Assembly (NCBI GenBank): GCA_902615625.1
Contig: CACMPM010000012.1
Span: 1-42,587, forward strand
Direction of reading: 5' to 3'
Origin: an uncultured Alphaproteobacteria bacterium
Lineage (GTDB): Bacteria; Pseudomonadota; Alphaproteobacteria; HIMB59; GCA-002718135
Length of the DNA stretch: 42,587 nt
In this document: positions 1-7,945 of the stretch, one piece after another
How positions within the stretch are numbered: the stretch's first letter is position 1
Layout: each line of letters starts with the position of its first letter
Made by a program: the position numbers and the translations under genes
The notes under the pieces: generated by a model
The model's database searches: none
Told to the model about the DNA's origin: nothing
Seen by the model: only the letters and a program-made list of their open reading frames with translations

Positions 1-2
1 GT

Positions 3-611
3 AGTGTTATTCATGATGTCATGAGAGATGATGGATTTAAAAATTTTGTTTTGAATCCAAATATTAAACCTAATAAGGAAAAACACAAAATTGCAGGGCA
101 AATTTTTACTATTGAAGGGGAATCAAATACTAGTTTTTCTCATCATGAAACACTCCTTGCTTGGACTGGTCTTTTATCTAAGGCTCCATCAGATAAAGTT
201 CTTATCTGTCAACCAAACGATAATAATATAGCTTTAATGGGTGAGCTGAGTGCAGAAACTTTACAAAAGAAAAATATTAGAGGCTACATTGCTGATGGTG
301 GTTGTAGAGATTTAGAATTTATAAACAAAATCGATTTTCCCGTTTGGTCAAAATTTTACACCCCCAAAGATGTTGTTGCTTATTGGAAGCCTACTAAATT
401 TGAAAAAACTATTAAAATTGGAGATGTGGAAATACATAACGGTGATTATGTAATGGCAGACATTGATGGTGTTGTTATTATTCCCCAAGAAAAAGTAATA
501 GATATTTTAGAAAAATCAGAAAAATTAATTAATACTGAAAGCCAAGTTAGAAAGGCTATAAGAGAAGGAATGGATCCACAAGAAGCGTATATTAAGTATA
601 GCGTTTTTTAA
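3..611 (+). CDS. RraA-like / HMG-CHA aldolase family protein (5' end missing)
   Basis: The frame is open to the left edge. In-frame codons before the first ATG (position 21) read SVIHDV, which resembles the N-terminal helix of the RraA/dimethylmenaquinone-methyltransferase-like fold, so the true start is probably outside the window. A GG-x-R-D motif (GGCRD) near residue 94 counted from the internal ATG matches the Arg and Asp that bind pyruvate and the metal in 4-hydroxy-4-methyl-2-oxoglutarate/oxaloacetate aldolases of this family. About 200 residues are present against a usual 210-230. A class II pyruvate aldolase or oxo-acid decarboxylase is therefore more likely than an RNase E inhibitor. 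Its substrate is not known. It ends tail to tail with the MaoC gene, overlapping it by 4 bases. Confidence 0.75.
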   Translation, partial: SVIHDVMRDDGFKNFVLNPNIKPNKEKHKIAGQIFTIEGESNTSFSHHETLLAWTGLLSKAPSDKVLICQPNDNNIALMGELSAETLQKKNIRGYIADGGCRDLEFINKIDFPVWSKFYTPKDVVAYWKPTKFEKTIKIGDVEIHNGDYVMADIDGVVIIPQEKVIDILEKSEKLINTESQVRKAIREGMDPQEAYIKYSVF

Positions 612-1057
612 GTATTTTTTCTTTCAACCAAAAGTATATGTTCAGAATAACAAACACATTTGTCATTTTGATTTAGAATTTCACATGCCTCATTAACCTG
701 ACCATATTGTGGTCTTTTTGGATCATCTTTTTTTTCTTTAATTGTAACCTTCGTATGAATTGTATCTCCAATAAAAACTGGATTAGGAAAACGAAGTCTT
801 TCAAATCCATAGGTGAAAGCTCGCTTGTTAACTATTGAAGCTGTAAGTGCGATGCCTATCGAAAAAGTACAACTAAATTGTGCTATGCGTTGACCAAATG
901 GACCCTTTTTAGCAAACTCTGCATCAGTATGATGGGGGTAAAAGTCACCAGAGTGCATAGCGTGCATTACAATATCAGTTTCAGTGATGGTTCTGCCAAC
1001 AGTGACTCTTTCCGCACCTAGTTCATAGTCTTCGAAGAATTGTTCTATTTCTACCAT
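608..1057 (-). CDS. MaoC-like (R)-hydratase/dehydratase, intact catalytic dyad
   Basis: A 149-residue hot-dog-fold protein of the MaoC/hydratase-2 type, which hydrates enoyl-CoA or dehydrates 3-hydroxyacyl-CoA. The segment SGDFYPHHTDAEFA (about residues 36-49) carries the Asp and the His five residues later that form the catalytic pair in (R)-specific enoyl-CoA hydratases. The FPNPVFIGDT segment matches the strand and turn common to the family. The ATG at 1055-1057 faces the second maoC-like gene across 48 bases, so the two are divergently transcribed from a shared short promoter region. The two proteins are similar in their central part (FGFERLRFPNP versus [11 protein letters not shown] type), so they may act as a pair. 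Acyl substrate unknown. Confidence 0.8.
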   Translation of the reverse strand: MVEIEQFFEDYELGAERVTVGRTITETDIVMHAMHSGDFYPHHTDAEFAKKGPFGQRIAQFSCTFSIGIALTASIVNKRAFTYGFERLRFPNPVFIGDTIHTKVTIKEKKDDPKRPQYGQVNEACEILNQNDKCVCYSEHILLVERKNT

Positions 1058-1105
1058 TTCTATTGAATAAATATTTCTCTGTAATAAGGTAGCACAATTG
1101 TAAAA

Positions 1106-1669
1106 ATGAATAAAGATAATAAATTTGAAAACACTGTTGGAATTGAGTCAACCTTTCCAAAAGATATGCCCAATGAGCATGGAGAAATTCCAGTATGGAA
1201 TTCTGAAAACTGGTTTTATGAAGATGTTATTGTTGGTCATAAAATTAGATCTCTTCGCCGAACAATATCTGAAGGAGAGGCCATGCAATTTAATTGTATG
1301 GTTTTAGATATGCATCCATATGTAGGTGATGAACATTTTGCCAAAAATAAAGGTATGTTCCAAAAAAGATTAGTAGCAGGAGCTATGGTTTTTTCTTATG
1401 GGTTGGGTTTAGTTGCAACTAACTGCGTAAATTCTTTTAGTTATGGATATGACCGTTTAAGATTCATCAAACCAGTTTTTATTGGAGATACAATTTATAC
1501 AATTAGAACTAATATGGAAAAAAAACCAAAATATGAAAAAATGGGTTTGGTAAGAACCAGTTACGAAGTTTTTAAAGGTGAAGGCGAAATCGTTCTATAT
1601 TGTGAGCACCTACATTCAGTTTTATATAAAAAACCAGAAGACTTTAAAGATAAATACGAAAAAAAATGA
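1106..1669 (+). CDS. MaoC-like hot-dog protein lacking the usual catalytic histidine
   Basis: A 187-residue MaoC-family protein with about 35 extra N-terminal residues relative to its divergent neighbour. Aligned with that neighbour, the Asp of the active-site loop is kept in [13 protein letters not shown] (about residues 68-80), but the position five residues later that should be His is Val; a His sits two residues after the Asp instead. The [13 protein letters not shown] segment (about 114-126) is typical of the fold. It could be a non-catalytic partner in a heteromeric hydratase, as in two-subunit mycobacterial hydratases, or have a shifted active site. It is first gene of the long plus-strand operon, and its TGA overlaps the next ATG (ATGA). 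Confidence 0.78.
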   Translation: MNKDNKFENTVGIESTFPKDMPNEHGEIPVWNSENWFYEDVIVGHKIRSLRRTISEGEAMQFNCMVLDMHPYVGDEHFAKNKGMFQKRLVAGAMVFSYGLGLVATNCVNSFSYGYDRLRFIKPVFIGDTIYTIRTNMEKKPKYEKMGLVRTSYEVFKGEGEIVLYCEHLHSVLYKKPEDFKDKYEKK

Positions 1670-2799
1670 TTTACTTAAAGGGGATGACCTGGGATCATTC
1701 TAGAGGTTTTGACCCAATGGTTGCTACATCTAAAAAATTTCAGGAAATTCATAATAATAAAGTTTCAATTGAATGGGATAAAAGACCATTACAGGCATTT
1801 GCAGATAGACCTATAGAAGATATGACTGATGATTATGATTTAATAGTAATAGACTATCCTCATGTTGGTGAAGTAGCCCACAAAGGACTTTTACAAAACT
1901 TAAATATCAGTGAATATCAATCTCAATTAAACAATTTAAAAAAACAATCAGTTGGAAAATCGCATGAAAGTTATTTTATAGATAATAAACAATGGGCTCT
2001 TGCCATAGATGCTGCCTCACAGACCGCCTGTTACAGAGAAGATTTAGTAAAAGCGCTTCCATCCAAATGGGATGATCTTCTTTCATTAGCAAAAGAGAGA
2101 AAAGTTCTTTGGCCTTTAAAACCAGTTCATGCAATAAGTAGTTTTTATAGTATTTATAACAACATTACAGAAGAATTAATCCCAGAAGAAAAAAATTTTA
2201 TTAATGAAAATGCTGGCGTTAAAACCCTTACAATGATGAAAGCTATATCCAAAGAAATAATCAATGATTGTTTAAGTATGGATCCAATTCAAACTGCTGA
2301 ACTCATGACAGAGACTAATGATTTTTATTATTGCCCATACATTTATGGATTTTCAAATTACTCGAGAAATAATTATAGAAAAAATATTTTGAAATATATT
2401 GATGTTTTAGATTTATCAGGCAAAGGTCCATCAGGAACACATTTAGGTGGTACTGGCATAGCAGTATCCAATGTTAGTAAGAATAAAGATATAGCAATTG
2501 AATATGCATTTTGGATAGCAGGTGCTGAATGTCAAAAGTCACTTTTTTACCAAAGCGGTGGACAGCCAGGAAATTCTGAAGCTTGGGAGGATGAAAAGAT
2601 AAATCTAGAAACTAACGATTTTTTTAAAGCAACTCGAAAAACTCTTGATTTGGCATGGGTAAGACCAAGGCATAATGGTTATATGGAATTTCAGGACAAA
2701 AGTGGCGATCTGATTAATGAATATCTACAAACAGAAATTTCAGCTGAAAGTATTTGTGAAAAATTATCTGATATGTACAATAAGAGTTTCAAAGAATAA
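1666..2799 (+). CDS. Extracellular-solute-binding-protein homologue without signal peptide
   Basis: A 377-residue protein resembling family 1 ABC solute-binding proteins (maltose-binding-like fold), with [12 protein letters not shown] near residue 63 and a C-terminal region typical of these proteins. The N-terminus begins [17 protein letters not shown] and has no hydrophobic signal segment, lipobox or twin-arginine motif, so it should stay in the cytoplasm. Its ATG overlaps the stop of the preceding maoC-like gene and no ABC permease adjoins it, which argues against an importer component and against a misplaced start. I know of similar unsignalled homologues beside CaiB and MaoC genes in other proteobacteria, but not of a function. 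Possible roles are a soluble ligand-binding protein or a moonlighting catalyst. Confidence 0.7.
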   Translation: MIYLKGMTWDHSRGFDPMVATSKKFQEIHNNKVSIEWDKRPLQAFADRPIEDMTDDYDLIVIDYPHVGEVAHKGLLQNLNISEYQSQLNNLKKQSVGKSHESYFIDNKQWALAIDAASQTACYREDLVKALPSKWDDLLSLAKERKVLWPLKPVHAISSFYSIYNNITEELIPEEKNFINENAGVKTLTMMKAISKEIINDCLSMDPIQTAELMTETNDFYYCPYIYGFSNYSRNNYRKNILKYIDVLDLSGKGPSGTHLGGTGIAVSNVSKNKDIAIEYAFWIAGAECQKSLFYQSGGQPGNSEAWEDEKINLETNDFFKATRKTLDLAWVRPRHNGYMEFQDKSGDLINEYLQTEISAESICEKLSDMYNKSFKE

Positions 2800-2807
2800 A
2801 TTATTGT

Positions 2808-3956
2808 ATGACTAAACCGTTAGAAGGATTAACTGTATTAGAATTTAGCCAGTTTTTATCAGGGCCATATGCAGGCTTAAGACTTGCTGATTTAGGAGCA
2901 AGAGTAATTAAAATTGAAAGACCAGAAGTTGGGGATCTTTGTAGAAACTTATATATCAGCGATACCGATCTCGAAGGTGATAGCACTTTATTTCATGCAA
3001 TTAATAGAAATAAGGAAAGCTTTGCAGCAAATTTAAAAGATGCCAAAGACATAGAGTTAGTAAAAAAATTAATTGGGAAGGCAGATATAATTACACAAAA
3101 TTTTAGACCGGGAGTAATAGAACGTATTGGTTTAGATTATAAAAATGTAAAAAAAATAAATCCAAAAATAGTTTATGGAACTATTTCTGGTTACGGATCT
3201 GATGGACCTTGGAGTTCATTACCTGGACAAGATTTATTAGCCCAATCTAGAACAGGTTTAGTTTGGTTAAATGGTAATGGAGGTGAAGCACCAACCCCAA
3301 TGGGTTTGGCAGTTGCTGACATGTTGGCAGGACATACACTTGTTGAAGGTATACTTGCAGCGGTTATAAAAAGATTTCGAACGGATAATGGATCTCATGT
3401 AGAAACGAGTTTAGTTGAGGCTTTATTAGATTTTCAATTTGAAGTTCTTACGACATATTTTAACGATGGAAACAGAAAGCCGCAAAGAAGTTCGTATAAT
3501 AATGCCCACGCTTATCTGTCAGCTCCGTATGGAATTTATAAGACATCCAATGGATACATAGCAATTGCAATGACACCACTGCCTCAACTTGGTGAATTAC
3601 TTGATTTAAATTCAATAAAAGATTTGCATGATCAAAAAGAATGGTTCACAAAAAGAGATGAAATTAAAAAAGATATTGGCGACTGGATTGAAAAACAAAC
3701 AACAGAACATTGGTTGAGTATTCTTGAGCCAGCAGATATATGGTGTGCTAAAGTACTCGATTGGGACACAATGGTCAAACACGAAGGATTCAAGATTCTC
3801 GATATGGTTCAGAGAATTAAAAGAGATGATGGACTTGATATTGAAACACTTCGTTGCCCAATAAAAATTGATGGAGAGATTTTTAAATCAAGTAAGGCAG
3901 CTCCAAAAATTGGGAATGACAATAATAGTATTTTGGAAGAATTTGGTATCTCATGA
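2808..3956 (+). CDS. CaiB/BaiF family (class III) CoA-transferase
   Basis: A 382-residue class III CoA-transferase, the length typical of the family. The N-terminus (LEGLTVLEFSQFLSGPYAG) and the NFRPGVIERIGLDY segment (about 98-111) are family hallmarks. The catalytic Asp that forms the mixed anhydride with the carboxylate substrate lies in GLAVADMLAGH at about residue 171. It would activate an organic acid to its CoA thioester using another acyl-CoA. With two MaoC proteins upstream it implies a CoA-ester step, perhaps for a branched or unsaturated dicarboxylic acid, but the substrate cannot be read from sequence. It starts 8 bases after the upstream stop and overlaps the following dehydratase by four bases. 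Confidence 0.88.
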   Translation: MTKPLEGLTVLEFSQFLSGPYAGLRLADLGARVIKIERPEVGDLCRNLYISDTDLEGDSTLFHAINRNKESFAANLKDAKDIELVKKLIGKADIITQNFRPGVIERIGLDYKNVKKINPKIVYGTISGYGSDGPWSSLPGQDLLAQSRTGLVWLNGNGGEAPTPMGLAVADMLAGHTLVEGILAAVIKRFRTDNGSHVETSLVEALLDFQFEVLTTYFNDGNRKPQRSSYNNAHAYLSAPYGIYKTSNGYIAIAMTPLPQLGELLDLNSIKDLHDQKEWFTKRDEIKKDIGDWIEKQTTEHWLSILEPADIWCAKVLDWDTMVKHEGFKILDMVQRIKRDDGLDIETLRCPIKIDGEIFKSSKAAPKIGNDNNSILEEFGIS

Positions 3957-5059
3957 AAATTAAAGATATAGAAATTCGTATGTGTCGACACAAAGAGCCT
4001 GTCATGAAAGATTCAGAAATGAGAGATGGGAAAAAATCAGAATTAGAATTTTTAGTTATCACATTTCATACTGATGAAGGTCTATCTAGCTCTACATTTG
4101 GGTTTGCAGGAAGGGGTGCAGAAATGGCTGGTGAAATCGCAAATTCAATTTTTAAACCTTTTTTTATTGGCAGAGACCCACTTTATCGTGAGCAACATTG
4201 GCATGAATACAGAACCGCAGACAGATGGTGGAACCACGCACCTATATATAGTTATGGACCATTTGATATTAATTGTTGGCTTCTCTCATCAATGCAAGCA
4301 AGCCAACCTCTTTATAAGTATTTAGGTGCTTATAGAGACAAGGTTCCAATTTATGGAAGTTCTCTAGTTTTAGATTCACCTGAGGCCTACGCTAAAGAAG
4401 CCTTGGAATATAAAAAGAGAGGTTTCAATGCTTATAAACTTCATCCTCCTGGAAAATATGATTTTGATCTCGAAGCTCATAAAAAAACACGTGAAGCAGT
4501 TGGTGATGAATTTAAGCTTATGAGTGATCCGGTTGCCCCTTATACTTTTGAACAAGCTCTACGTTTTGGAAGAGAGTTAGAAAAATTAAATTATTATTGG
4601 TACGAGGAGCCTTTATTTGATGAAAATTTTCATAATCTAAGGGAATTAACTAGAATATTAGATATTCCTATAATTGGAACAGAGGTTATAGCAAAACATC
4701 CTTACAGTGTTGCTGAATGTATCTCTACAAGGGTTGTTGATATGGTAAGAGCTGATGTTTCATGGAGTGGAGGCATTACGGCTACAATTAAAACAGCACA
4801 CTTAGCAGAAAGTTTTGGCGTTCAGTGTGAAATTCATACTGCTATTTATCATCCTTTAGAACTTGTTAACTTACATTGTTGTGCAGCTATAAAAAATTCT
4901 GAATTTTTTGAAGTACTCGTTCCTTATGAATATTTTAATTTTGGTTTAAAAGATTCTATCAAAGTCGAAAATGGTTATGCCCATTTACCTTCCAAACCAG
5001 GTCTTGGTATTGATTTAGATTGGGATTTTATTGATAATACAACTTTCAAAAAAATTTAA
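3953..5059 (+). CDS. Enolase-superfamily (mandelate-racemase subgroup) sugar-acid dehydratase, KxH type
   Basis: A 368-residue enolase-superfamily protein: N-terminal capping domain (about 1-130) followed by the modified TIM barrel. Metal ligands are visible as Asp about 192 (MSDPV), Glu about 218 (WYEEP) and Glu about 244 (GTEV). The barrel-strand-2 motif is K162-L-H164 rather than the usual KxK, and the His of the His/Asp dyad is probably H295 (EIHTAIYHP). It should abstract the alpha-proton of an acid-sugar-like carboxylate. It sits between a CoA-transferase and FucD but is clearly divergent from FucD, so a second substrate is likely. Four-base overlap with the gene before and 2 bases to the next suggest tight co-translation. 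Confidence 0.82.
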   Translation: MKIKDIEIRMCRHKEPVMKDSEMRDGKKSELEFLVITFHTDEGLSSSTFGFAGRGAEMAGEIANSIFKPFFIGRDPLYREQHWHEYRTADRWWNHAPIYSYGPFDINCWLLSSMQASQPLYKYLGAYRDKVPIYGSSLVLDSPEAYAKEALEYKKRGFNAYKLHPPGKYDFDLEAHKKTREAVGDEFKLMSDPVAPYTFEQALRFGRELEKLNYYWYEEPLFDENFHNLRELTRILDIPIIGTEVIAKHPYSVAECISTRVVDMVRADVSWSGGITATIKTAHLAESFGVQCEIHTAIYHPLELVNLHCCAAIKNSEFFEVLVPYEYFNFGLKDSIKVENGYAHLPSKPGLGIDLDWDFIDNTTFKKI

Positions 5060-5061
5060 AA

Positions 5062-6363
5062 ATGACAAAAATTACCAAATTTAGTGTTCAAGATGTAAGA
5101 TTTCCAACTTCAAAAGATTTAACTGGATCTGATGCCATCCATACAGATCCTGATTATTCAGCAACGTATGTGACGGCTTATACTGATCAATCAGAATTAA
5201 AAGGATATGGTATTGCCTTCACGATTGGTAAAGGAAATGACATTGTAGCTGAATGTATAAAACATTTTTTTCCAATTTTTGAAAATATGGACATAGATGA
5301 TTTAGAAAATAATATTGGTAAGCTCTGGTTTAAGTGTGTTGATCATAGTCAACTACGTTGGTTAGGACCTGAAAAAGGAGTTGTTCATATGGCTGTATCA
5401 GCAATCTTTAATTGTTTATGGGATTTAATTGCTAAGAAGCACAAAAAACCTTTGTGGCAGTTTGTTGTAGAAAGTGAGCCTGAAAAAATCGTTAGTTGGT
5501 TAACATTTAAATATATTGAAGATGTTTTAACTCCAGAGGAAGCGTTAGCGATTTTGTCAAATAATCAAAACGATAAACAAAAACGTATCGATACAGTATT
5601 GCAAGAGGGATATCCATCTTACACAACTGCTGCAGGATGGCTTGGCTATTCAGATGAAAAAATAATTCAACTATGCAAAGAATATATTGCGAAAGGTTGG
5701 AAGCATTTTAAAATCAAGGTTGGTTTAGATCTAGATGCAGATGTAAAAAGACTTGATTTAATTAGAAAAACAATTGGTGACGATTGTTTTATTATGGTTG
5801 ATGCAAACCAACAATGGAACGTAAAACAATCGATTAAACATATTAATGCATACAAAAAATTTAATTTATTTTTTGTAGAAGAACCTACAAGTCCAGATGA
5901 TGTAATGGGTTTTGCCAAAATAAAAAAAGAAGTTGGAAACGTAAGACTTGCAACTGGAGAAGCTTGTGGAGGTCGTATCATGTTTAAACAATTTCTCGAA
6001 TCTGGAGCAATGAATATTTGTCAAATTGATAGTTGCAGATTGGGAAGTATAAATGAAATAATAACTGTATTGTTAATGGCACATAAATTTAATGTTCCAG
6101 TATTTCCTCATGCAGGCGGTGTTGGTCTTTGTGAGTATGTCCAACACTTATGTATGATTGATTATATTTTAATCAATGGTTCTAAAAATGATAAAGTAGT
6201 AGAATATCAAGACAGTTTACACGAACACTTCATATACCCATGTAAAATTGAAAATGGAAATTACATGCCTCCACTTGATCATGGATATTCTATTGAAATG
6301 AAAGAAAAGTCTGTTAATGAGTTCTCTTTTCCTAACGGCGAGTATTGGAAGAATAATATATGA
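5062..6363 (+). CDS. fucD: L-fuconate dehydratase
   Basis: A 433-residue enolase-superfamily enzyme that dehydrates L-fuconate to 2-keto-3-deoxy-L-fuconate. The sequence follows the characterised Xanthomonas FucD closely, including DVRFPTS near the start, DYSA, SQLRWLGPEKGV, SYTTAAGWLGYSDEK and PHAGGVGLCEYVQHL. Catalytic residues are all present, one position earlier than in the Xanthomonas protein: K217 and K219 (KIK), D247 (MVDANQ), E273 (EEPTSPDD), E300 (TGE) and H350. The next three genes complete the route to pyruvate and lactate, which independently supports the substrate. Neither L-fucose dehydrogenase nor fuconolactonase is in this window; they would be needed upstream in the pathway. 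Confidence 0.95.
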   Translation: MTKITKFSVQDVRFPTSKDLTGSDAIHTDPDYSATYVTAYTDQSELKGYGIAFTIGKGNDIVAECIKHFFPIFENMDIDDLENNIGKLWFKCVDHSQLRWLGPEKGVVHMAVSAIFNCLWDLIAKKHKKPLWQFVVESEPEKIVSWLTFKYIEDVLTPEEALAILSNNQNDKQKRIDTVLQEGYPSYTTAAGWLGYSDEKIIQLCKEYIAKGWKHFKIKVGLDLDADVKRLDLIRKTIGDDCFIMVDANQQWNVKQSIKHINAYKKFNLFFVEEPTSPDDVMGFAKIKKEVGNVRLATGEACGGRIMFKQFLESGAMNICQIDSCRLGSINEIITVLLMAHKFNVPVFPHAGGVGLCEYVQHLCMIDYILINGSKNDKVVEYQDSLHEHFIYPCKIENGNYMPPLDHGYSIEMKEKSVNEFSFPNGEYWKNNI

Positions 6364-7097
6364 GATTAAAAGATAAAATAATAATTGTAACTGCAGCAGC
6401 ACAAGGGATTGGTAGAGCAACTGCAATGATGTTTGCTAAAGAAGGTGCTTCTGTGATTGCTACAGATATTAATGAAAAAAAACTTAATGAATTAAACAAA
6501 GAAAATAATTTAATAAAAACTCAAAAATTAGATGCAACTAATAAAAAGGCAGTTGAAGAATTTTGTTCCAGTATTGATTCAGTTGATGTTCTTTTTCATG
6601 CAGTAGGTTTTGTTCATCATGGAACGTTATTGGAATGTGATGATGAAGAATTTTATAGATCAGTGAATGTAAATGTATATTCAGCCTATCTTATGAGCTA
6701 CAATTTAGTTCCTAAAATGTTAGAAAAAGGAAAAGGAAATATTATCATAGTATCTTCTGCAGCTTCTAATGTGAAAGGTGTTGAAAATAGATTTATATAT
6801 GGAGCAACTAAAGCAGCTTTAAATGGTTTTGTTAAAGCAGTTGCCGCTGACTATGTGAAGAAAGGAATTCGATGCAATGCAATACTTCCTGGAACTGTAG
6901 AAACACCTTCCTGGGAAGGAAGAGTAAACATGGCTGCTGATCCAAAAAAAGCTCGTGAAGACTTTATAGCTAGACAGGCAATGGGTAGATTGGCCCAACC
7001 AGAAGAAATTGCTTCACTTGCTACATATCTAGCGAGTGACGAATCATCTTTTGTAACAGGAACCTTAAATTTAATTGATGGAGGATGGACTTTATAA
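6360..7097 (+). CDS. 2-keto-3-deoxy-L-fuconate dehydrogenase (SDR family)
   Basis: A 245-residue classical short-chain dehydrogenase. The cofactor loop is TAAAQGIG (about 11-18), Asp 36 at the end of beta-2 (IATDINE) predicts NAD+ preference, and the catalytic Ser 133, Tyr 147 and Lys 151 (YGATK) are in place. It strongly resembles the bacterial KDF dehydrogenase and mammalian BDH2/DHRS6 group, with shared segments such as GFVHHGTL, NVKGVENR and LIDGGW at the end. It should oxidise 2-keto-3-deoxy-L-fuconate to the 2,4-diketo acid. The start overlaps the fucD stop (ATGA), and the stop overlaps the hydrolase start. The position between dehydratase and hydrolase matches the pathway order. Confidence 0.9.
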   Translation: MRLKDKIIIVTAAAQGIGRATAMMFAKEGASVIATDINEKKLNELNKENNLIKTQKLDATNKKAVEEFCSSIDSVDVLFHAVGFVHHGTLLECDDEEFYRSVNVNVYSAYLMSYNLVPKMLEKGKGNIIIVSSAASNVKGVENRFIYGATKAALNGFVKAVAADYVKKGIRCNAILPGTVETPSWEGRVNMAADPKKAREDFIARQAMGRLAQPEEIASLATYLASDESSFVTGTLNLIDGGWTL

Positions 7098-7945
7098 TGA
7101 AAACTTTAAGATATAGAATTGGAAAAGAAGTAAAACCAGGGATTATAGATACACAAGGACAAGTTCGCGATGCTTCATCATTGGTAAAAGATTGGGATAG
7201 AGAAAATGTAACTATTCATAAGCTTAATGAAGTGAAAAAAGCTGATATTGGATCACTTCCTATTGTTCAAAGTTACGATAGTATTGCCCCTTGTGTTTGT
7301 AAAGAAAGTATTGGAAAGTTTATTTGTATAGGATTAAATTACTCAGATCATGCTGAAGAAACTGGGATGAAAGTCCCACCTGAACCAATTATTTTTGCAA
7401 AAGCAACAAGCGCTGTTATTGGTCCTAATGATGATGTAGAAATTCCTAAAAAATCTGTAAAATCTGACTGGGAAGTAGAGCTTGGAGTAATTATTGGAAA
7501 AGAAGCAAAGTATATTTCAGAAAGTGAATCACAATCTCATATAGCTGGTTACTGTGTTATTAATGATCTTAGTGAAAGAGAATTTCAGATAGAACACTCA
7601 GGCCAGTGGGTGAAAGGTAAGTCTTGTGATACTTTTGGACCAATTGGCCCCTATTTGGTTACAACTGATGAAGTACCTGATCCACAAAATCTTAAAATGT
7701 GGTTAGAAGTTAATGGGAAAACAATGCAAAATGGCTCAACCAATACCATGGTTTATGGTGTAAATTTTCTAGTAAGTTATTTAAGCCAATTCATGTCATT
7801 GCAACCTGGTGACATTATTTCTACTGGTACACCTCCAGGAGTAGGTATGGGAATGAACCCACAGGTATTTTTAAAAGCTGGAGATGTTATGAAATTAGGT
7901 ATTGAAGGTCTTGGAGAGCAAACACAAAAAACGATTCAAGCGTAA
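7097..7945 (+). CDS. 2,4-diketo-3-deoxy-L-fuconate hydrolase (FAH family)
   Basis: A 282-residue fumarylacetoacetate-hydrolase-family enzyme. The start is taken at the ATG in the TAATG overlap with the SDR stop, preceded by GGAGG; an in-frame ATG 12 bases earlier lies inside the SDR gene. Metal ligands are seen as E126 and E128 (WEVELGVIIG) and D157 (NDLSER), with the family's CIGLNYSDHA segment near 77-86 and GTPPGVG near the C-terminus. In this context it should cleave 2,4-diketo-3-deoxy-L-fuconate to pyruvate and L-lactate. Other FAH members cleave acylpyruvates, so the assignment rests on operon position as well as on resemblance. Its stop overlaps the lactate dehydrogenase start. Confidence 0.87.
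   Translation: MKTLRYRIGKEVKPGIIDTQGQVRDASSLVKDWDRENVTIHKLNEVKKADIGSLPIVQSYDSIAPCVCKESIGKFICIGLNYSDHAEETGMKVPPEPIIFAKATSAVIGPNDDVEIPKKSVKSDWEVELGVIIGKEAKYISESESQSHIAGYCVINDLSEREFQIEHSGQWVKGKSCDTFGPIGPYLVTTDEVPDPQNLKMWLEVNGKTMQNGSTNTMVYGVNFLVSYLSQFMSLQPGDIISTGTPPGVGMGMNPQVFLKAGDVMKLGIEGLGEQTQKTIQA

Noticed and set aside
3-611. Annotation as RNase E inhibitor RraA
   Set aside because: The GGxRD aldolase-type motif and the catabolic neighbours fit an aldolase/decarboxylase-like role better; family similarity alone does not show RNase E binding.
5667-5981. 104-codon minus-strand open frame inside fucD
   Set aside because: It is antisense to well-conserved FucD catalytic sequence, resembles no family and lacks a ribosome-binding site; a shadow frame.
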